Source of the DNA: Hibiscus mutabilis
Lineage: Eukaryota; Streptophyta; Magnoliopsida; Malvales; Malvaceae
DNA length: 64,000 bases
Direction: 5' to 3'
Assembly: GCA_019671005.1 (NCBI GenBank)
Contig: JAGYYJ010001374.1
Span: 1-64,000 of the forward strand
The number at the start of each line of letters is the position of its first letter. Positions within the stretch are counted from its first letter, which is position 1. The translations under genes were made by a program, and so were the position numbers. This document shows, one piece after another, positions 44,087 through 56,486 of the stretch. The notes under the pieces are model-generated. The model was not told where the DNA came from, ran no database searches, and saw only the letters and a program-made list of their open reading frames with translations.

Positions 44087-45611
44087 CATTCATTGCATTC
44101 AATAAACATGTTGTTCATTAAAGCATGCGTTGCATTTAAACATGTAGTTCATTTAGTTATACACTTCATTTAACTAAGTAGTTCATTGATTAAACTAGTT
44201 CATTCAAGATTATTAGTTCATTGAATAAAGTTAGTTCATTAATTAAACTAGTTCATTCATCAAACTAGCTCATTTATTAAACTAACTCTTAATTGTTTAC
44301 ATGCATGTTTTCAATTAAAGATTGAATAAAGTTTACCTTTGTGTCTAGGTGCATGAGGGAAGATGAACGGTTTTACCAGATGCAAGAATATCAGCAGAAT
44401 GTCTTCCAATTCTGGATGCGATACAGACGTGTTTGGATCCAGAAATCAATTGGACGTTATTCCTCCATCTCTTAGCTTTCCAATGCCTTTTGAATCACCT
44501 CAATCCGATATCAGGAGCTTGAGATACGAATGATTTACTGAAGACAGTGCAGGCTGAAATTTTTATTACGGGAATTTTATGCATGGATGATTTGAATGAA
44601 TTTGAGCCAAGGAAGAGTTCTTTCATCTTCTACCAAGAGACAAGCAATTGATGGCCATCTTAATTCAGCAAATTCAAGGCATTCAAGGTTGATGTTATCA
44701 CCATTCAAGTGGGGTTTCAAAATTCATTGAGGAGACATGAAATGAAGGCTGGATGAAACTCACCTTTTATGACATTCAAGTCATATTAATCAGCTTGGAA
44801 GATGAAGAGTTGCACTTAAACTGGACAGCAAGGATGTCTACATTCATCCTTGTCCACATTCATCCCCTTTCTCTTCATATGATAGCAAAACAAGGCAGCC
44901 CAAGAGTCCTTCTTAATTTGGACGAAAATATGACTAAATTCAACCTCAATTTGTCTAAACTAATCAGCTTTGAAGATGAGAAGAAAGGACAAAGCATTCA
45001 TGTGTATTCAAGTGCATTAAGATGAGCATTCATCTTTCTTGTAACACCTTTTCATATTCTGCCTACTTCTACTATAAATAGGCATCTTTAGGATCATTGT
45101 AAGACACACTTTGAATATATAAAACATCTTTGAAAGATTGCTTTCATTCTTGTTCTCTTGTGGAACTTTATCGGCTTCAAGTTAGTCTTGTAGTCTTCAT
45201 CCATTTCCCTTTTGTTATAGCGTTGGTTCCTAGCTCATCTATAGCTAGTGGGGTCACGTTCCATATCCTACCACTTCATTTCCACTTTATTATATTGCTG
45301 GTTCCTAACTCTTTATAGTTAGGGGGTCACAATCCATCCTTTGAATTTCTTCATCTTAACGCCAACACCCCATCATCTTCACCTACATTTTCATCTTTTA
45401 TTTTTATTTTTCCATAATCACAACTATCACTCTTCCTACACCCCTTCTACATATCTTTCATCCCATTATTTCTATTTCTTATTTATCTATTTCTACTTAC
45501 ATTGTTGTTTGAGTAATTTCAGAATACATTCAAAGCACTGCAGAGTTCTTACTAGAATCACGATCGGGCATTCACATATATGATTCAAAACTCATAGTCG
45601 AGATCATATCA
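43891..45611 (+). repeat. H 3' LTR (1,721 bp)
   Basis: Same ends as the 5' copy. A lost A at about 44029 shifts the coding tail to EEIIGRNTLL, while the 5' LTR copy keeps EEIIREEHFTLL. TATAAATA near 45072. Confidence 0.95.
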
Positions 45612-45616
45612 CACAC

Positions 45617-46360
45617 GCTAAGCATAAACTTAGTGAGGCAACTAATATTCATTTAAACATTGTAATAAATAATTCAAAAGACAACGTTGAAAATAATTCA
45701 AAAAACAATTCATATTATAAACCACTGTTCAACCGTAATATCACTTTCAATTTGCACTTTTCACTATCATTTAAAATCATAGCCCAATGTAAGATAGATG
45801 AGAATGTATGGTATGCGAGTCACTATTGAGTATGCACATGTGCGGCAACAACTAATTTGTTGTGCCAAAATAAACATTGTATCACTTTATCACTGAATAA
45901 CCGCTATAAACTTATACAATGCACTGTATCACTAGATCATAGCTGTAGAACACAACATCACTATTTAACTTTATAACTGTTGTACATTTGTACAACATCA
46001 CCGTTTCATTATACTCCCACCTCATTGGAATGCCAATTATACCAAGAAATCTCATAATGCATACAATGGGCTTTAAACATTCACTAACATATATCATTCA
46101 CTTATTTAAAATATCAATAGATATTAACATTATCATACAAAAGTGCATTTGGCAGTTCATACCCGAAAATTATTCATAGTTCTTCTCAAAAATCATTGAA
46201 AATATATCATTTGTGAATTGACATTCGAGATAGACTCATCGTAAGTCTTTCTCATATAAAATAAAATAGTAGAAATGCACTCACCTATTGCCTCACTAGA
46301 AACTTTACTATTACTCACTGCTTCACTTTTGTACTTTTTCCTTGCCTTTAGAGTTGTTTG
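45617..46360 (-). repeat. Older LTR-like sequence, part 2
   Basis: Continues 36751-37296 after the CACAC duplication. AT-rich, no ORF, ends at the X2 LTR at 46361. No start of an LTR is visible, so it is truncated or extends beyond the X2 insertion. Confidence 0.4.
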
Positions 46361-47020
46361 TGATACGAGCATGAGAGGGGTCAAAATAATCATCTTGGAA
46401 AAGAAGTTGAAACTGGTTTGCAAGTCAGAAACATCAGTCAACTTGCCAAGCATTTTTGGATGGGATCCAGGCATTTATGGGTCAACATGTCTTCTTAAAA
46501 CTTGTCCGGCTGCAAATTAGCTTTTCAACGCATCTTGAAACGCCTCAATCGAACATTTGGATCTCAAGATACGTCTATTTTAGCGAAGACAGCGCATGCA
46601 GAAATTCCCACACGGGATTAATACGGGATTTTTGGATAACTGCGAATTTTCAAGATTTTATTTGATTATTTGTAATTTAAATCAACATAGGATTCTGCAA
46701 TATCTATTAGGATCAGATTTATTTAATTAAGATTTTATTTTTAGCATTTATTTATTATTAGAAGTTACTTATCTAATTAGGAGATTAGATTTTAACATTT
46801 ATTTATTGTATTTAATTTCTAATTTTAGTAGGATTAAAACTTCTCCATGGCCTATATAAAGGAGGCTTCACCCACATTGTAATTCAGATTTCATTGATTA
46901 ATAAAAAGTTCTCTTTGGAGATTTTAGTATTCATTGAGTTTGCAAGTGTTCGGTAAACTTGTCTAGAAGCTATCTTCAACATAAGATCATCGAGTTCTTG
47001 TGAGGGAGATCATCTTCACA
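46361..47020 (+). repeat. X2 LTR, U5 end missing
   Basis: Starts TGATACGAGCATGAG after gtttg. TATA tatataaagg near 46852. It stops at catcttcacactc and is followed at once by a reversed primer-binding site. Confidence 0.75.
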
Positions 47021-47868
47021 CTCTGATACCAAATGATAGAGTAGCGCAAATTCGAATAAAGAGAAAAACCAAACAAACCAAAATAAAGAAAAAATCTAAA
47101 AATTCAGATTTGCTTATGGTGGTGGCGTCAATGGAGGAAGCTTGAATATGTGGAGATGGCGTGATGAATTGATAGTTGTTGTTTTGTCCTCGGCACCCTC
47201 TTAGACGCAATTATCTAAGCAAGCAACCTCAAGCGGCTCTAACCCACCCTCCTAGATGAAGATGACTTCTAGACAAGTTTACCGAACACTTGCAAACTCA
47301 AAGAATACTAAAATCTCCAAAGAGAACTTTTTACTAATCAATGAAATCTGAATTACAATGTGGGTGAAGCCTCCTTTATATAGGCCATGGAGAAGTTTTA
47401 ATCCTACTAAACTTAGGAATTAAATACAATAAATAAATGTTAAAATCTAATCTCCTAATTAGATAAGTAACTTCTAATAATAAATAAATGCTAAAAATAA
47501 AATCTTAATTAAATAAATCTGATCCTAATAGATATTGCATAATCCTATGTTGATTTAAATTACAAATAATCAAATAAAATCTTGAAAATTCCTAATTATC
47601 GAAAAATCCCGTATTAATCCCGTATAGGAATTTCTGCATGCGCTGTCTTCGCTAAAATAGACGTATCTTGAGATCCAGATGTCCGATTGAGGCGTTTCAA
47701 GATGCGTTGGAAAGCTAATTTGCAGCCGGACAAGTTTTAAGCAGACATGTTGACCCATAAATGTCTGGATCCCATCCAAAAATGCTTCACAAGTTGACTG
47801 ATGTTTCTGACTTGCAAAGCAATTTCAACTTCTTTTCCAAGATGATTATTTTGACCCCTCTCATGCTC
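47021..47868 (-). repeat. X3 LTR preceded by reversed PBS remnant
   Basis: Plus strand ctctgataccaaa (47021-47033) is the complement of the PBS. The LTR itself is 47034-47868 (tgatagagtagcgc...cccctctcatgctc) and lacks only its last six bases (gtatca), where the next PBS begins. Confidence 0.75.
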
Positions 47869-48772
47869 TGATACCAAATGATCAGAGTAGCGCAAATTCG
47901 AATAAAGAGAAAAACAAAACATACCAAAATAAAGAACAAATCTAAAAATTCAGATTTGCTTATGGTGGTGGCGTCAATGGAGCAAGCTTGAATATGTGGA
48001 GATGGCGTGATGAATTGATAGTTGTTGTTTTGTCCTCGGCACCCTCTTAGACGCAATTATCTAAGCAAGTGATATGCTCTAATCTTACCCTTCTAGATAC
48101 AATTACCTAGGCAAGCAAGAGTGTGAAGATGATCTCCCTCACAAGAACTCAGATGATCTTATGTTGAAGATTATTTTGACAAGTTTATTTTAACACTTGC
48201 AAACTCAACATAAATATTAAAATCTCCAAAAAGAACTTTTACTAATCTATGAAATCTGAATTACAATGTGACCAAAAATGATCCTTTATATAGGCTTATG
48301 GAGAAGTTTTAATCCTACTTTACTTAGGAATTAAATACAATAAATAAATGTTAAAATCTAGTCTCCTAATTAGATAAGTAACTTCTAATAATAAATAAAT
48401 GCTAAAAATAAAATCTTAATTAAATAAATATGATCCTAATAGATATTGCAGAATCCTATGTGGATTTAAATTACAAATAAATCAAATAAAATCTTGAAAA
48501 TTCGTAATTATCCAAAAATCTTTATAATATACATAGGAATTTCTGCTATGTGATGCATTTCATTAAAATACGTATCTTGAGATCCAGATTCCGTTTAAGC
48601 CATTTCAAGATATATTTAAAAAGCTAATTTGCATCTTTTAACAAGTTTTAAGAAGACATGTTGACCCATAAATTCCTGGATCCCATCCAAAAAGGCTTCG
48701 CAAGTTGATTGATGTTTCTAACTTGCAAAGCAATTTCAACTTCTTTTCCAAGATGATTATATGCTCGTATCA
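47869..48772 (-). repeat. Second X3 LTR with PBS remnant (894-bp LTR)
   Basis: Again tgataccaaa, then LTR 47879-48772 with start TGATACGAGCAT (complement at 48772). Compared with its neighbour it is more diverged. The outer flank enters the satellite at 48773. Confidence 0.75.
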
Positions 48773-50690
48773 CATCCTCAACTTTATAACTTTTTACTCG
48801 GTTAAAATTCCAACGGGTCCATTGTAAAGCCCATTAGGCATGCACACCTTAAACCCTAACAAACAGACGTAGAATGAGATTAAATCAAATTTAATGAGTT
48901 CAAATATTTTCTTATGTGCATTTTAACATGATTATATGGCTTAACCTCAATTTTAAAACTTTTTACTCGGTTAAAATTCCAATGAGTCCACCGTAAAGCC
49001 CATTTAGACATACACGCCTTAAACCTCAACAAAACGGCCCACAAAATGAGATTAAATCAAATTTTATGAGTTCAAATGATAGAGTAGCGCAATCTTGGAT
49101 TTGGAAGCCTTCAATCAAGTTGTTGCAAGAACTAGGAGCTCTAGACTCAATCAAGAAAGTTATGGGCAGATCTGAAAATTCAAGAGAAAAGAGAATGGAT
49201 TTTATTGAAAATTTCAGATTCAAGGTTTGGAATTCAAAGAAACAAAGATAAGAAGGAAAATTAGAAGATGATTAATAAGAAAAAAAGTAAAAGGATTGAA
49301 AAAGATTAATATGAGGATAGATAAACAAATATGAAATTTCCAGCTTTGTTTATGGCTTGTGGAGATGGCGTGAAGGTTGAAGATGAAGATGGCTTGCGAT
49401 TTGTTGTTGTTGTTTTGTCCTCGGCACCCTCTTAGGCGCAATTATCTAAGCAAGCAACCTCAAGCGGTTCTAACCCACCCTCCTAGATGCAATTACCTAG
49501 GCAAGCAAGAGTGTGAAGATGATCTCCCTCACAAGAACTCGATGATCTTATGTTGAAGATGGCTTCTAGACAAGTTTACCGAACACTTGCAAACTCAAAG
49601 AATACTAAAAATCCAAAAGAACTTTTTATTAATCAATGAAAACTGAATTACAATGTGGGTGAAGCATCCTTTATATAGGCCATGGAGAAGTTTTAATCCT
49701 ACTAAACTTAGGAATTAAATAAAATAAATAAATGCTAAAATCTAATCTCCTAATTAGATAAGTAACTTCTAATAATAAATAAATGCTAAAAATAAAATCC
49801 TAGTCAAATTAAATGATAATCCTAATAGATATTGCATAATCCTATATTGATTTAAATTACAAATAATCAAATAAAATCTTGAAAATCTGTAATTATCCAA
49901 AAATCCCGTATAGGCGCTGCCTTCGCTAAAATAAACGTATCTTGAGATCCAGATGTCCGATTGAGGCGTTTCAAGATGCGTTGGAAGCTAATTTGCAGCC
50001 GGACAAGTTTTAAGAAGACATGTTGACCCATAAATGCCTGGATCCCATCCAAAAATTCGTCGCAAGTTAGCTGACTTTCCAGACTTCACAAACAGATTCA
50101 GTTTCTTGTCCAAGATGCATCGTTTTTGTCCTCCTATGCGTGCATTGTTTTGGCCATTATTGTTTGCATCGAACAAATTCAGCTTCTTGTCCAATATGAG
50201 TAATTTAACCCCGCTCATGCATGTATCATCAAATATTTTGTAATGGGCTTTTGGACATGATTTTATGTCTTAATCTCAATTTTATAACTTTTTACTAGCT
50301 TAAAATTCCAACGGGTCCATTGTAAATCCCATTTAGATATACACGCCTTAAACCCCAACAAATCGACCGCAAAATAAGATTAAATCAACTTTTATGAGTT
50401 CAAATATTTTGTTATGAGCTTTTGAACACGATTAAATGGCTTAACCTTAATTTTAGAGCTTTTTACTCGTTTAAAATTCCAACGGGTCCATTGTAAAGCC
50501 CATTTAGACTTGCAAGCCTTAAACCCCTACAAAACAGATGCAAAATGAAATTAAATTAAATTTTGTTAGTTCAAATATTTTCTTATCAGATTTTGAACAT
50601 TATTATATGGCTTAACCTCAATTTTAGAACTTTTTACTATGTTCAAATTCCAACAGGTCCATTGTAAAACTCATTTAGACATGAACGCCT
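48773..50690 (+). repeat. ~170-bp satellite repeat, about five monomers, interrupted
   Basis: The landmark tttttact(c/a)g(g/t)tta recurs at 48791, 48960, then (after removing the 1,157-bp insertion) 50289, 50460 and 50631, giving periods of 169, 172, 171 and 171. Each monomer includes aattccaa(c/t)(g/a)(g/a)gtcca and ccttaaacc. Monomers have diverged by point changes. There is no ORF. A length near 170 bp is typical of plant centromeric and heterochromatic satellites, but the array here is short. Confidence 0.88.
49077..50228 (-). mobile_element. X-type solo LTR in satellite, TSD TCAAA
   Basis: 1,152 bp, plus strand tgatagagtagcgc...gctcatgcatgtatca, flanked by TCAAA at 49072-49076 and 50229-50233. 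Removing it restores the satellite period, proving an insertion. Mosaic type: X1-like U3 start, X2-like centre. Confidence 0.92.
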
Positions 50691-51003
50691 TACTTTTTTT
50701 TGAAGAAAATGAAGGGCCTCATAAAAAACCCCACTACACCCGCACCAGGCCAATGACCCAATTGGGGAACCTAAAAGGGGAAAAGAGTACCCAGAAATGC
50801 CATTAGAAAGAAAAATGATGACAAGTCATCGCTTACAATAGATGAGATAATCTCAGGACAAACTGAGTCGAAAGACAAAGGAGAGGAGGACCGAAGGGCC
50901 CAAGAAGCTAAGGTATGAGCGGCTAAGTTCGCAGTACGCGGTACATAAGAGATCTTAAAGCGAGAACCATGGGATCGCAAGATTTCTTTGGTCGGATCGA
51001 GGG
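50691..51003 (-). pseudogene. LINE-type element 3' end with RNase H-like C-terminus
   Basis: On the minus strand, from 51003: KEILRSHGSRFKISYVPRTA, then NLAAHTLASWALRSSSP, resembling the C-terminal end of the plant LINE/RVT_3 RNase H domain (the ...PRxxNxxAHxLAxxA pattern). It ends at a stop at 50771-50773, followed by about 70 bp of 3' UTR and an A-run (complement of tttttttt at about 50693). The 5' side is cut by the G LTR at 51004. Left of it is satellite, so the LINE inserted into the satellite. Confidence 0.6.
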
Positions 51004-52322
51004 TGATAGAGTAGCGCAATCTTGGATTTGGAAGCTTTCAATCAAGTTGTTGCAAGAACTAGGAGCTCTAGACTCAATGAAGGAAGTTTGGGCAGATCTG
51101 AAAATTCAAGAGAAAAGAGAAGGGATTTTCTTGAATTTTTCAGATTCAAGGCTGGAAATTTAAATAAAGAAAGACGAGATGAAGAATTAGATGATAAGAA
51201 ATAAGAATATAAATAAAAAGATGAGAAAAGATTAAGAAGAAGATAGGTAAAACAAATCTGAAAATTTCAGCTTTGTTTATGGAATTATGGGAGATGGTGT
51301 GAAGGTTGAAGATGAAGATGGCTTGTGAATTGTTGATGTTGTTTTGTCCTCGGCACCCTCTTAGACTCAATTATCTAAGCAAGCAATCTCAAGCGGCTCT
51401 AACCCACCCTCCTAGATGCGATTATATAGGCAAGCAACAGTATGAAGATGATCTCCCTCACAAGAACTCGTCGAACTTATGTTGAAGAAGACTTTGAAGG
51501 CACAAGTAATCTGCACTTGCAAAAACAAAATCACTAAATATTTCATAAATCAAAGAAAATCTGTCTTACAATGATGGAGGCTTCATCCTTTTATAGGTGA
51601 AGGATAGACAAAGTAGTTTAACTTCTACTAAAACAAGGAAAACCTAATCTAATTAAAAAATAATAATAAAATAACAGCATTTAAACTCCTTGTGCTTGTG
51701 TGGCAAGGGATAGGGTGATAAGGCAAGTTATAAGCTGATAAGGGCTGGTTGCTTGGGCAGCAAGTAAACTTGATGAAGGCTGGTTTGCTTGGGTATCAAG
51801 TAATGGGCTGATAAGAGCTGTTTTGATTGGGCAGCAAGTAAAAGTTGATAGGGCCTTTATTTGGATGAATTTAAGGGTATTTGGGCTGGTTTAGATGATA
51901 AGAAATTGGTTCTTGGGCAAGGAGGCATGTGTGGGCTGTTTAAAAAGCTAACTAGGCCTAAAAACACTTGTAAATCCTAATTTGGGCTAAAAATAAAAAT
52001 CTGAGCCAATCTTTTATAGTAACAAGTATTGGGTCTAATTACAATAAAAAGAGCTAATTAATGGACATCTAAAGGCTCATGGATATCCATCTCCAAAGGT
52101 GCAGCAAGTTGAGTTTTTGTGACCCAATTATTCTTGAAGGATGTTAAGTGTGGACTTCCTTCAAGAAATTCTTCTTTCTTCATGGCATCTTGTGTAATCC
52201 TTGGCTCACGAATACTTGGACGGTCAAATTTAGCTTGTCCTTGATTAGCTTAGACTTGGCTCGGGTTATTGGGCCAAGTGGAAAAGTAAGTCCATCTTGT
52301 CCTTGGAATTGCCTTGTGGTAC
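51004..52322 (-). repeat. G1 3' LTR (about 1.3 kb)
   Basis: Plus strand tgatagagtagcgcaatc...gccttgtggtaca. TATA (complement ttttata, 51589-51595). The R/U5 half is X1-like. The U3 half encodes on the minus strand FPLGPITRAKSKL-like sequence. It runs straight into pol because about 220 bp at the boundary (present at 58633-58850) are deleted. Confidence 0.75.
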
Positions 52323-54309
52323 ACTAATATTATTAATAGGTAAAGGAACAAGGTCTAATGTAGTTAAGGGGTTAAAACCATAAACTACTTCAAATGGAGA
52401 ATAACCGTGGATGAATGAATAGAACGGTTGTAGGAAAACTCTACAAAAGGTAGATATTCTTCCCAAGTTTTTGTGTTCTTACCGACAACAGTTCTGAGTA
52501 ATGCACCTAAGATCCGATTTGTTACCTCGGTTTGTCCATCCGTCTGTGGGTGACAAGTAGTAGAATAAAGAAGTTTGGTACCTATCTTTCCCCACAAAAA
52601 CTTCCAAAATGGCTTATGAACTTTACATCTCTATCAGAAACGATGGTGCGTGGAATTCCATGAAGTCGTACTACTTCTCTAAAGAAGAGATCGGCTACAT
52701 GTGTTGCATCATCCGTTTTATGGCATGGTATGAAATGAGCTATCTTTGAAAACCTATCGACCACAACAAAAATACTATCTCGACCCTTTTTTGGTACGAG
52801 GTAATCCAAGAATAAAGTCCATAGATAAAATTGACCCAAGGGAAAGAAGGGATAGGAAGGGGTGTATATAACCCGTTAGGACTTACCTTGGATTTTGCTT
52901 GTTTACATACGATGCAAGATGCGCATACCTTTTCAACGATTTTCCTCATACGTGGCCAAAAAATGCTCCATTACCATGTCTAACGTTTTGGAGATGCCAA
53001 AGTGCCCCATTAAGCCTCCAGAGTGTGATTCATGGACTAGCAATTCTCTAATGGAGCCTTGTGGTATACACAACCTGTTTATTCGGAAAAGAAACCCATC
53101 TACAAGATAAAACTTGTTAAAAGCACCTTTTAAACAATGAGTATAAATTTCCTTGAAATCTGGATCATTAGGATACAATTGCTTTATATGTTCGAATCCC
53201 AATATAGTAGCATGCATTTGAGTAATTAGGCTATACCTTCTAGATAGTGCATCTGCTACTACATTATCCTTACCTTTTTTGTACTTGATCACATAAGGGA
53301 ATGTTTCAATAAACTCCACCCACTGAGCATGTCTCTTGCTCAAATTACCTTGGCCGTTAAGCCACTTCAATGATTCATGGTCGGTGTGTATGATGAACTC
53401 CTTTGGAAGAAGGTAGTGTTGCCAAACTTCAAGTGCACGAACTAATGCAAGGAGCTCTTTATCATAAGTTGAGTAGTTCAAATGTGCTCCTTTTAACTTC
53501 TCGCTAAAGTAAGCGATTGGTTGTTTTTCCTGTAAAAGAACTGTACCTATGCCTATACCGGAGGCATCACATTCTAACTCAAAAGTTTTAGAAAAATCGG
53601 GAAGACGAAGAATTGGGGCAGTACAAAGTTTACCTTTTAGTGTTTGGAAGGCTTGTTCTTCACCCAATGAAAACCTACCGTTTTTTTTTTATGATATCTG
53701 TCAATGGTGCGGCAATGGTAGAGAAATCCTTGACAAAGCGACGGTAGAAGCTTGCTAGGCCATGGAAGGATCTCACCTCGGTTATGGATGATGGCGTGGG
53801 CCATTCTTGAATTGCTTTGACTTTTTCATTGTCAACATGGATACCCTGTGCACTTACTATAAAGCCTAGAAAACTAAGACTTTCACTACAAAACACACAC
53901 TTTTCCATGTTAGCATATAATTGTTCTCTTCGGAGAACTTCGAAGACCGATCTCACATGAAAGATATGTAACTCAAAAGAAGAAGAGTAGATAAGAATAT
54001 CATCGAAATAAACAACAAAAAACTTACCTCTAAACTCCCCCAAGGACATGGTTCATCAATCTCATGAATGTGCTAGGGCATTGGTCAAACCAAATGGCAT
54101 AACTGTGGACATTCATATAAACCGAACTTTGTCTTGAAAGCGGTTTTCCATTCATCTCCTTCTTTCATTCGAATTTGATGATAACCACTCTTCAAATCAA
54201 TCTTGGTGAAGATGCATGCATCGTAGAGTTCATCAAGCATGTCATCTAATCGTGGAATAGGATGCCTATACTTGATTGTTATTCGTTGATCGGCCGACAA
54301 TCGACACAC
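52323..54309 (-). pseudogene. pol: G1 reverse transcriptase, RNase H and integrase
   Basis: RT pieces 54309-54085 and 54049-53675 (IDLKSGYHQIRMKEGDEWKT, YFDDILIYS). RNase H 53667-52933 (ECDASGIGIGTVL, HTDHESLKWL, VADALSRRYS). Integrase 52949-52385 (CASCIVCKQAKSK, IVSDRDVKF, HPQTDGQTEVTNR). Breaks: a base lost at GLYEC (as in G2), a 10-T run at 53681-53690, and further 1-base indels in homopolymers compared with G2. The GPY/F end is deleted. Confidence 0.85.
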
Positions 54310-56486
54310 ATTCTATATGAACCATCTTTCTTTGGCACCAAAAGTACTGAACGGCACAAGGGCTTAAACTCTCACGAATGTAGCCTTTGTTGAGTAGTTC
54401 TTCCACTTGCTTTTCTAACTCCTTGGTTTCGTCGGGATTACATCTATATGCTGGTCTATTTGGAATAGAAGAACCCGGAATTAGGTCAATTTGATGTTCA
54501 ATTCCTCTTAAGGGTGGCAAACAGTCAGGTGGATCACCTAAAACATCATTGAAGTCCTGCAAAAGAGAAACAAACACACTAGGCAAACTTTTGTTATTGT
54601 TAGTGATAGAAAAAAATTGTTCCCTAAAGCGGATGAGGATGCAAGGCTGTTTAAGGAAGGGGGCTTGTCCCACTTCTTTTTCTCTCGTATAAATATTTTG
54701 AGACACTCTTTTTTTCTCACATTTAGGATCACTCACCACCCCTGGGCCTATACTTATTTGGCTTTTATCACTACTGGCCTCTTTTGTATTTGCCTTTTGT
54801 TTTTCATTCTTTTTTTCTTTTTCATCTTTTTTTTATTCCCATCTCCTCACAAAACTTCTTCATCCGCATCTGATCTTTGTACACCTCTTTTGGATCGAGT
54901 GGAGCCAAGGTATACTTTTTTTGCCATGGTATACAAAGGAATACTTATTTAACTTACCATGGTGAGTCACATCACGGTCATACTGCCACGGTCGTCCTAA
55001 AAGTAAGTGAGATGCTTGCATAGGGATAACATCACACCAAACGTCATCACAATATTTACCCATAGTAAAAGTGATTAAGGCACGTTTGTTTACCTTTAAT
55101 TCTGACCCTTCATGAAGCCATTGGAGATAATATGGCTTTGGATGGCATTGACAAGGTAGGTCAAGTGCATCAACTAGATAGCTGCTCACCACATTCGCAC
55201 AACTTCCGCTATCAATGATGACAGAATATAGTTTGCCTCTGATCAAACATCTTGTGTGGAAAATATTTGTTCTTTGCATCTCCGTATCGTCGATTGCTTG
55301 GATATTAAGTGAACGTTGAATCACCAAGCTTTTAGGATCAGGTTCATCACTGGAGTAACCACCGGCGATGAATTCATTGTCGGACAATTCCTCCTCCGAC
55401 TCGGATGAGTAGCTCCCATCTTCTCGAATAAGAAAGAGTCTTGTATTCGGGCAGTCTCTTTTATAGTGTCCATGACCGTTGCACTTGAAGCATACAATCT
55501 CCCGAGTTTGTTTGAGTGTTTGTGTGTTTTCCGCCAACATGGGGTTTTTGTCTTGGTTTTGTCCAGTGATTTGATGTTTCAATTTTCTGCTTTGGTCTAC
55601 TTGAGTCGAGCAAAGGTTTAGAAGAATTAGAATGAGATAAAGGTTGAGTGATACCTTTGTCATAGTGATAATTCTTTTGTCGATATCGTTGTCGATCTTT
55701 GATGCATTTTTCAATTGTCATGGCGAATTGGAATGCCTCTTGAAGGGTGTAGTAGGTTTTGAGTTCAAGTACCTCAAGAATGTTGTCATTGAGTCCGACA
55801 ACAAACCTAGTCATTGTATCCTCTTCATCCTCTTGATATCGCTCTTTGCATCAATGATTCCATCTCTTTGAGATACTCATCAACAGTCCTGTAGCCTTGT
55901 CGGATTCTTTGTAACTTTTGTTTGATCTCTCGCCGATATAATGGGGGAACAAATCATTCTCGCATGACTTCTTTAAGTTCTCCCCATGAGGTTATCTTGG
56001 CTTCTCCATTGAGACGCCGATTGCAAACCAATTGGGACCACCAAATGGATGCGTATTCAGTGAATTCGAGAGTCAACAAAGTGGAACTTGATCCTCTTCG
56101 GGCATTGATAATACTCGAATAGAAGATCAACTCGATTTTCCCAGTCACAATAAGCATCAGGGTCATACCTTCCTTGAAAAGGTGGTACAGTGATTTTTGG
56201 TTTGGCTAAGGTGTTTGTTGCTCGCCCTCGGCTCTATGCGAGGATTGTGCCCATGCAGGGGTTTTGGCGTCTATTCTGAATGGGAACAAGATTTGGACGC
56301 CTAGGCTCTTCAAGATCGCTTGCAATTGCAGTGGTTTCTAATCTCCCAATGGTTTGAGTGATTGCGTTACGATCTGATCGGTGTGCTCAAGCTTGGCTGC
56401 CAAAGAGGTTACAATCCGCTCAAGTTTATTGAGAGTATTCAAACTTCTTGAAGAGTCACTTCATGTGGTTCTTCGTCGTTACTCAT
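54310..56486 (-). pseudogene. gag-pol: G1 gag, zinc knuckle, protease and linker
   Basis: gag ATG at 56486 (MSNDEEPHEV), with more frame breaks than G2. Capsid part ending WGELKEVMRE with TGA (shared with G2), then VGLNDNILEVLELKTYYTL. The 284-aa frame 55714-54860 holds knuckle CFKCNGHGHYKRDC (55451-55492) and the whole protease (IIDSGSCANVVSS, SHLLLGRPWQYDR) uninterrupted. The linker (54739-54266) carries LPSVFVSLLQDFNDVLGDPP and CLPPLRGIEHQIDLIPGS. Confidence 0.82.

Larger units (their letters stand above)
37297..45611 (+). mobile_element. gag-pol: H: complete young Ty3/gypsy element, TSD CACAC
   Basis: LTRs 37297-39017 and 43891-45611, both 1,721 bp. CACAC flanks at 37292-37296 and 45612-45616. 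PBS TGGTATCAGAGC 39020-39031. Purine tract 43877-43889. All gag-pol domains are present in order. By eye the LTRs differ by about three substitutions and four 1-base indels, so the insertion is recent, yet gag-pol has at least eight frame breaks. The RT and IN wording fits the CRM clade (from memory). It is inserted in an older LTR-like repeat. Confidence 0.95.
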
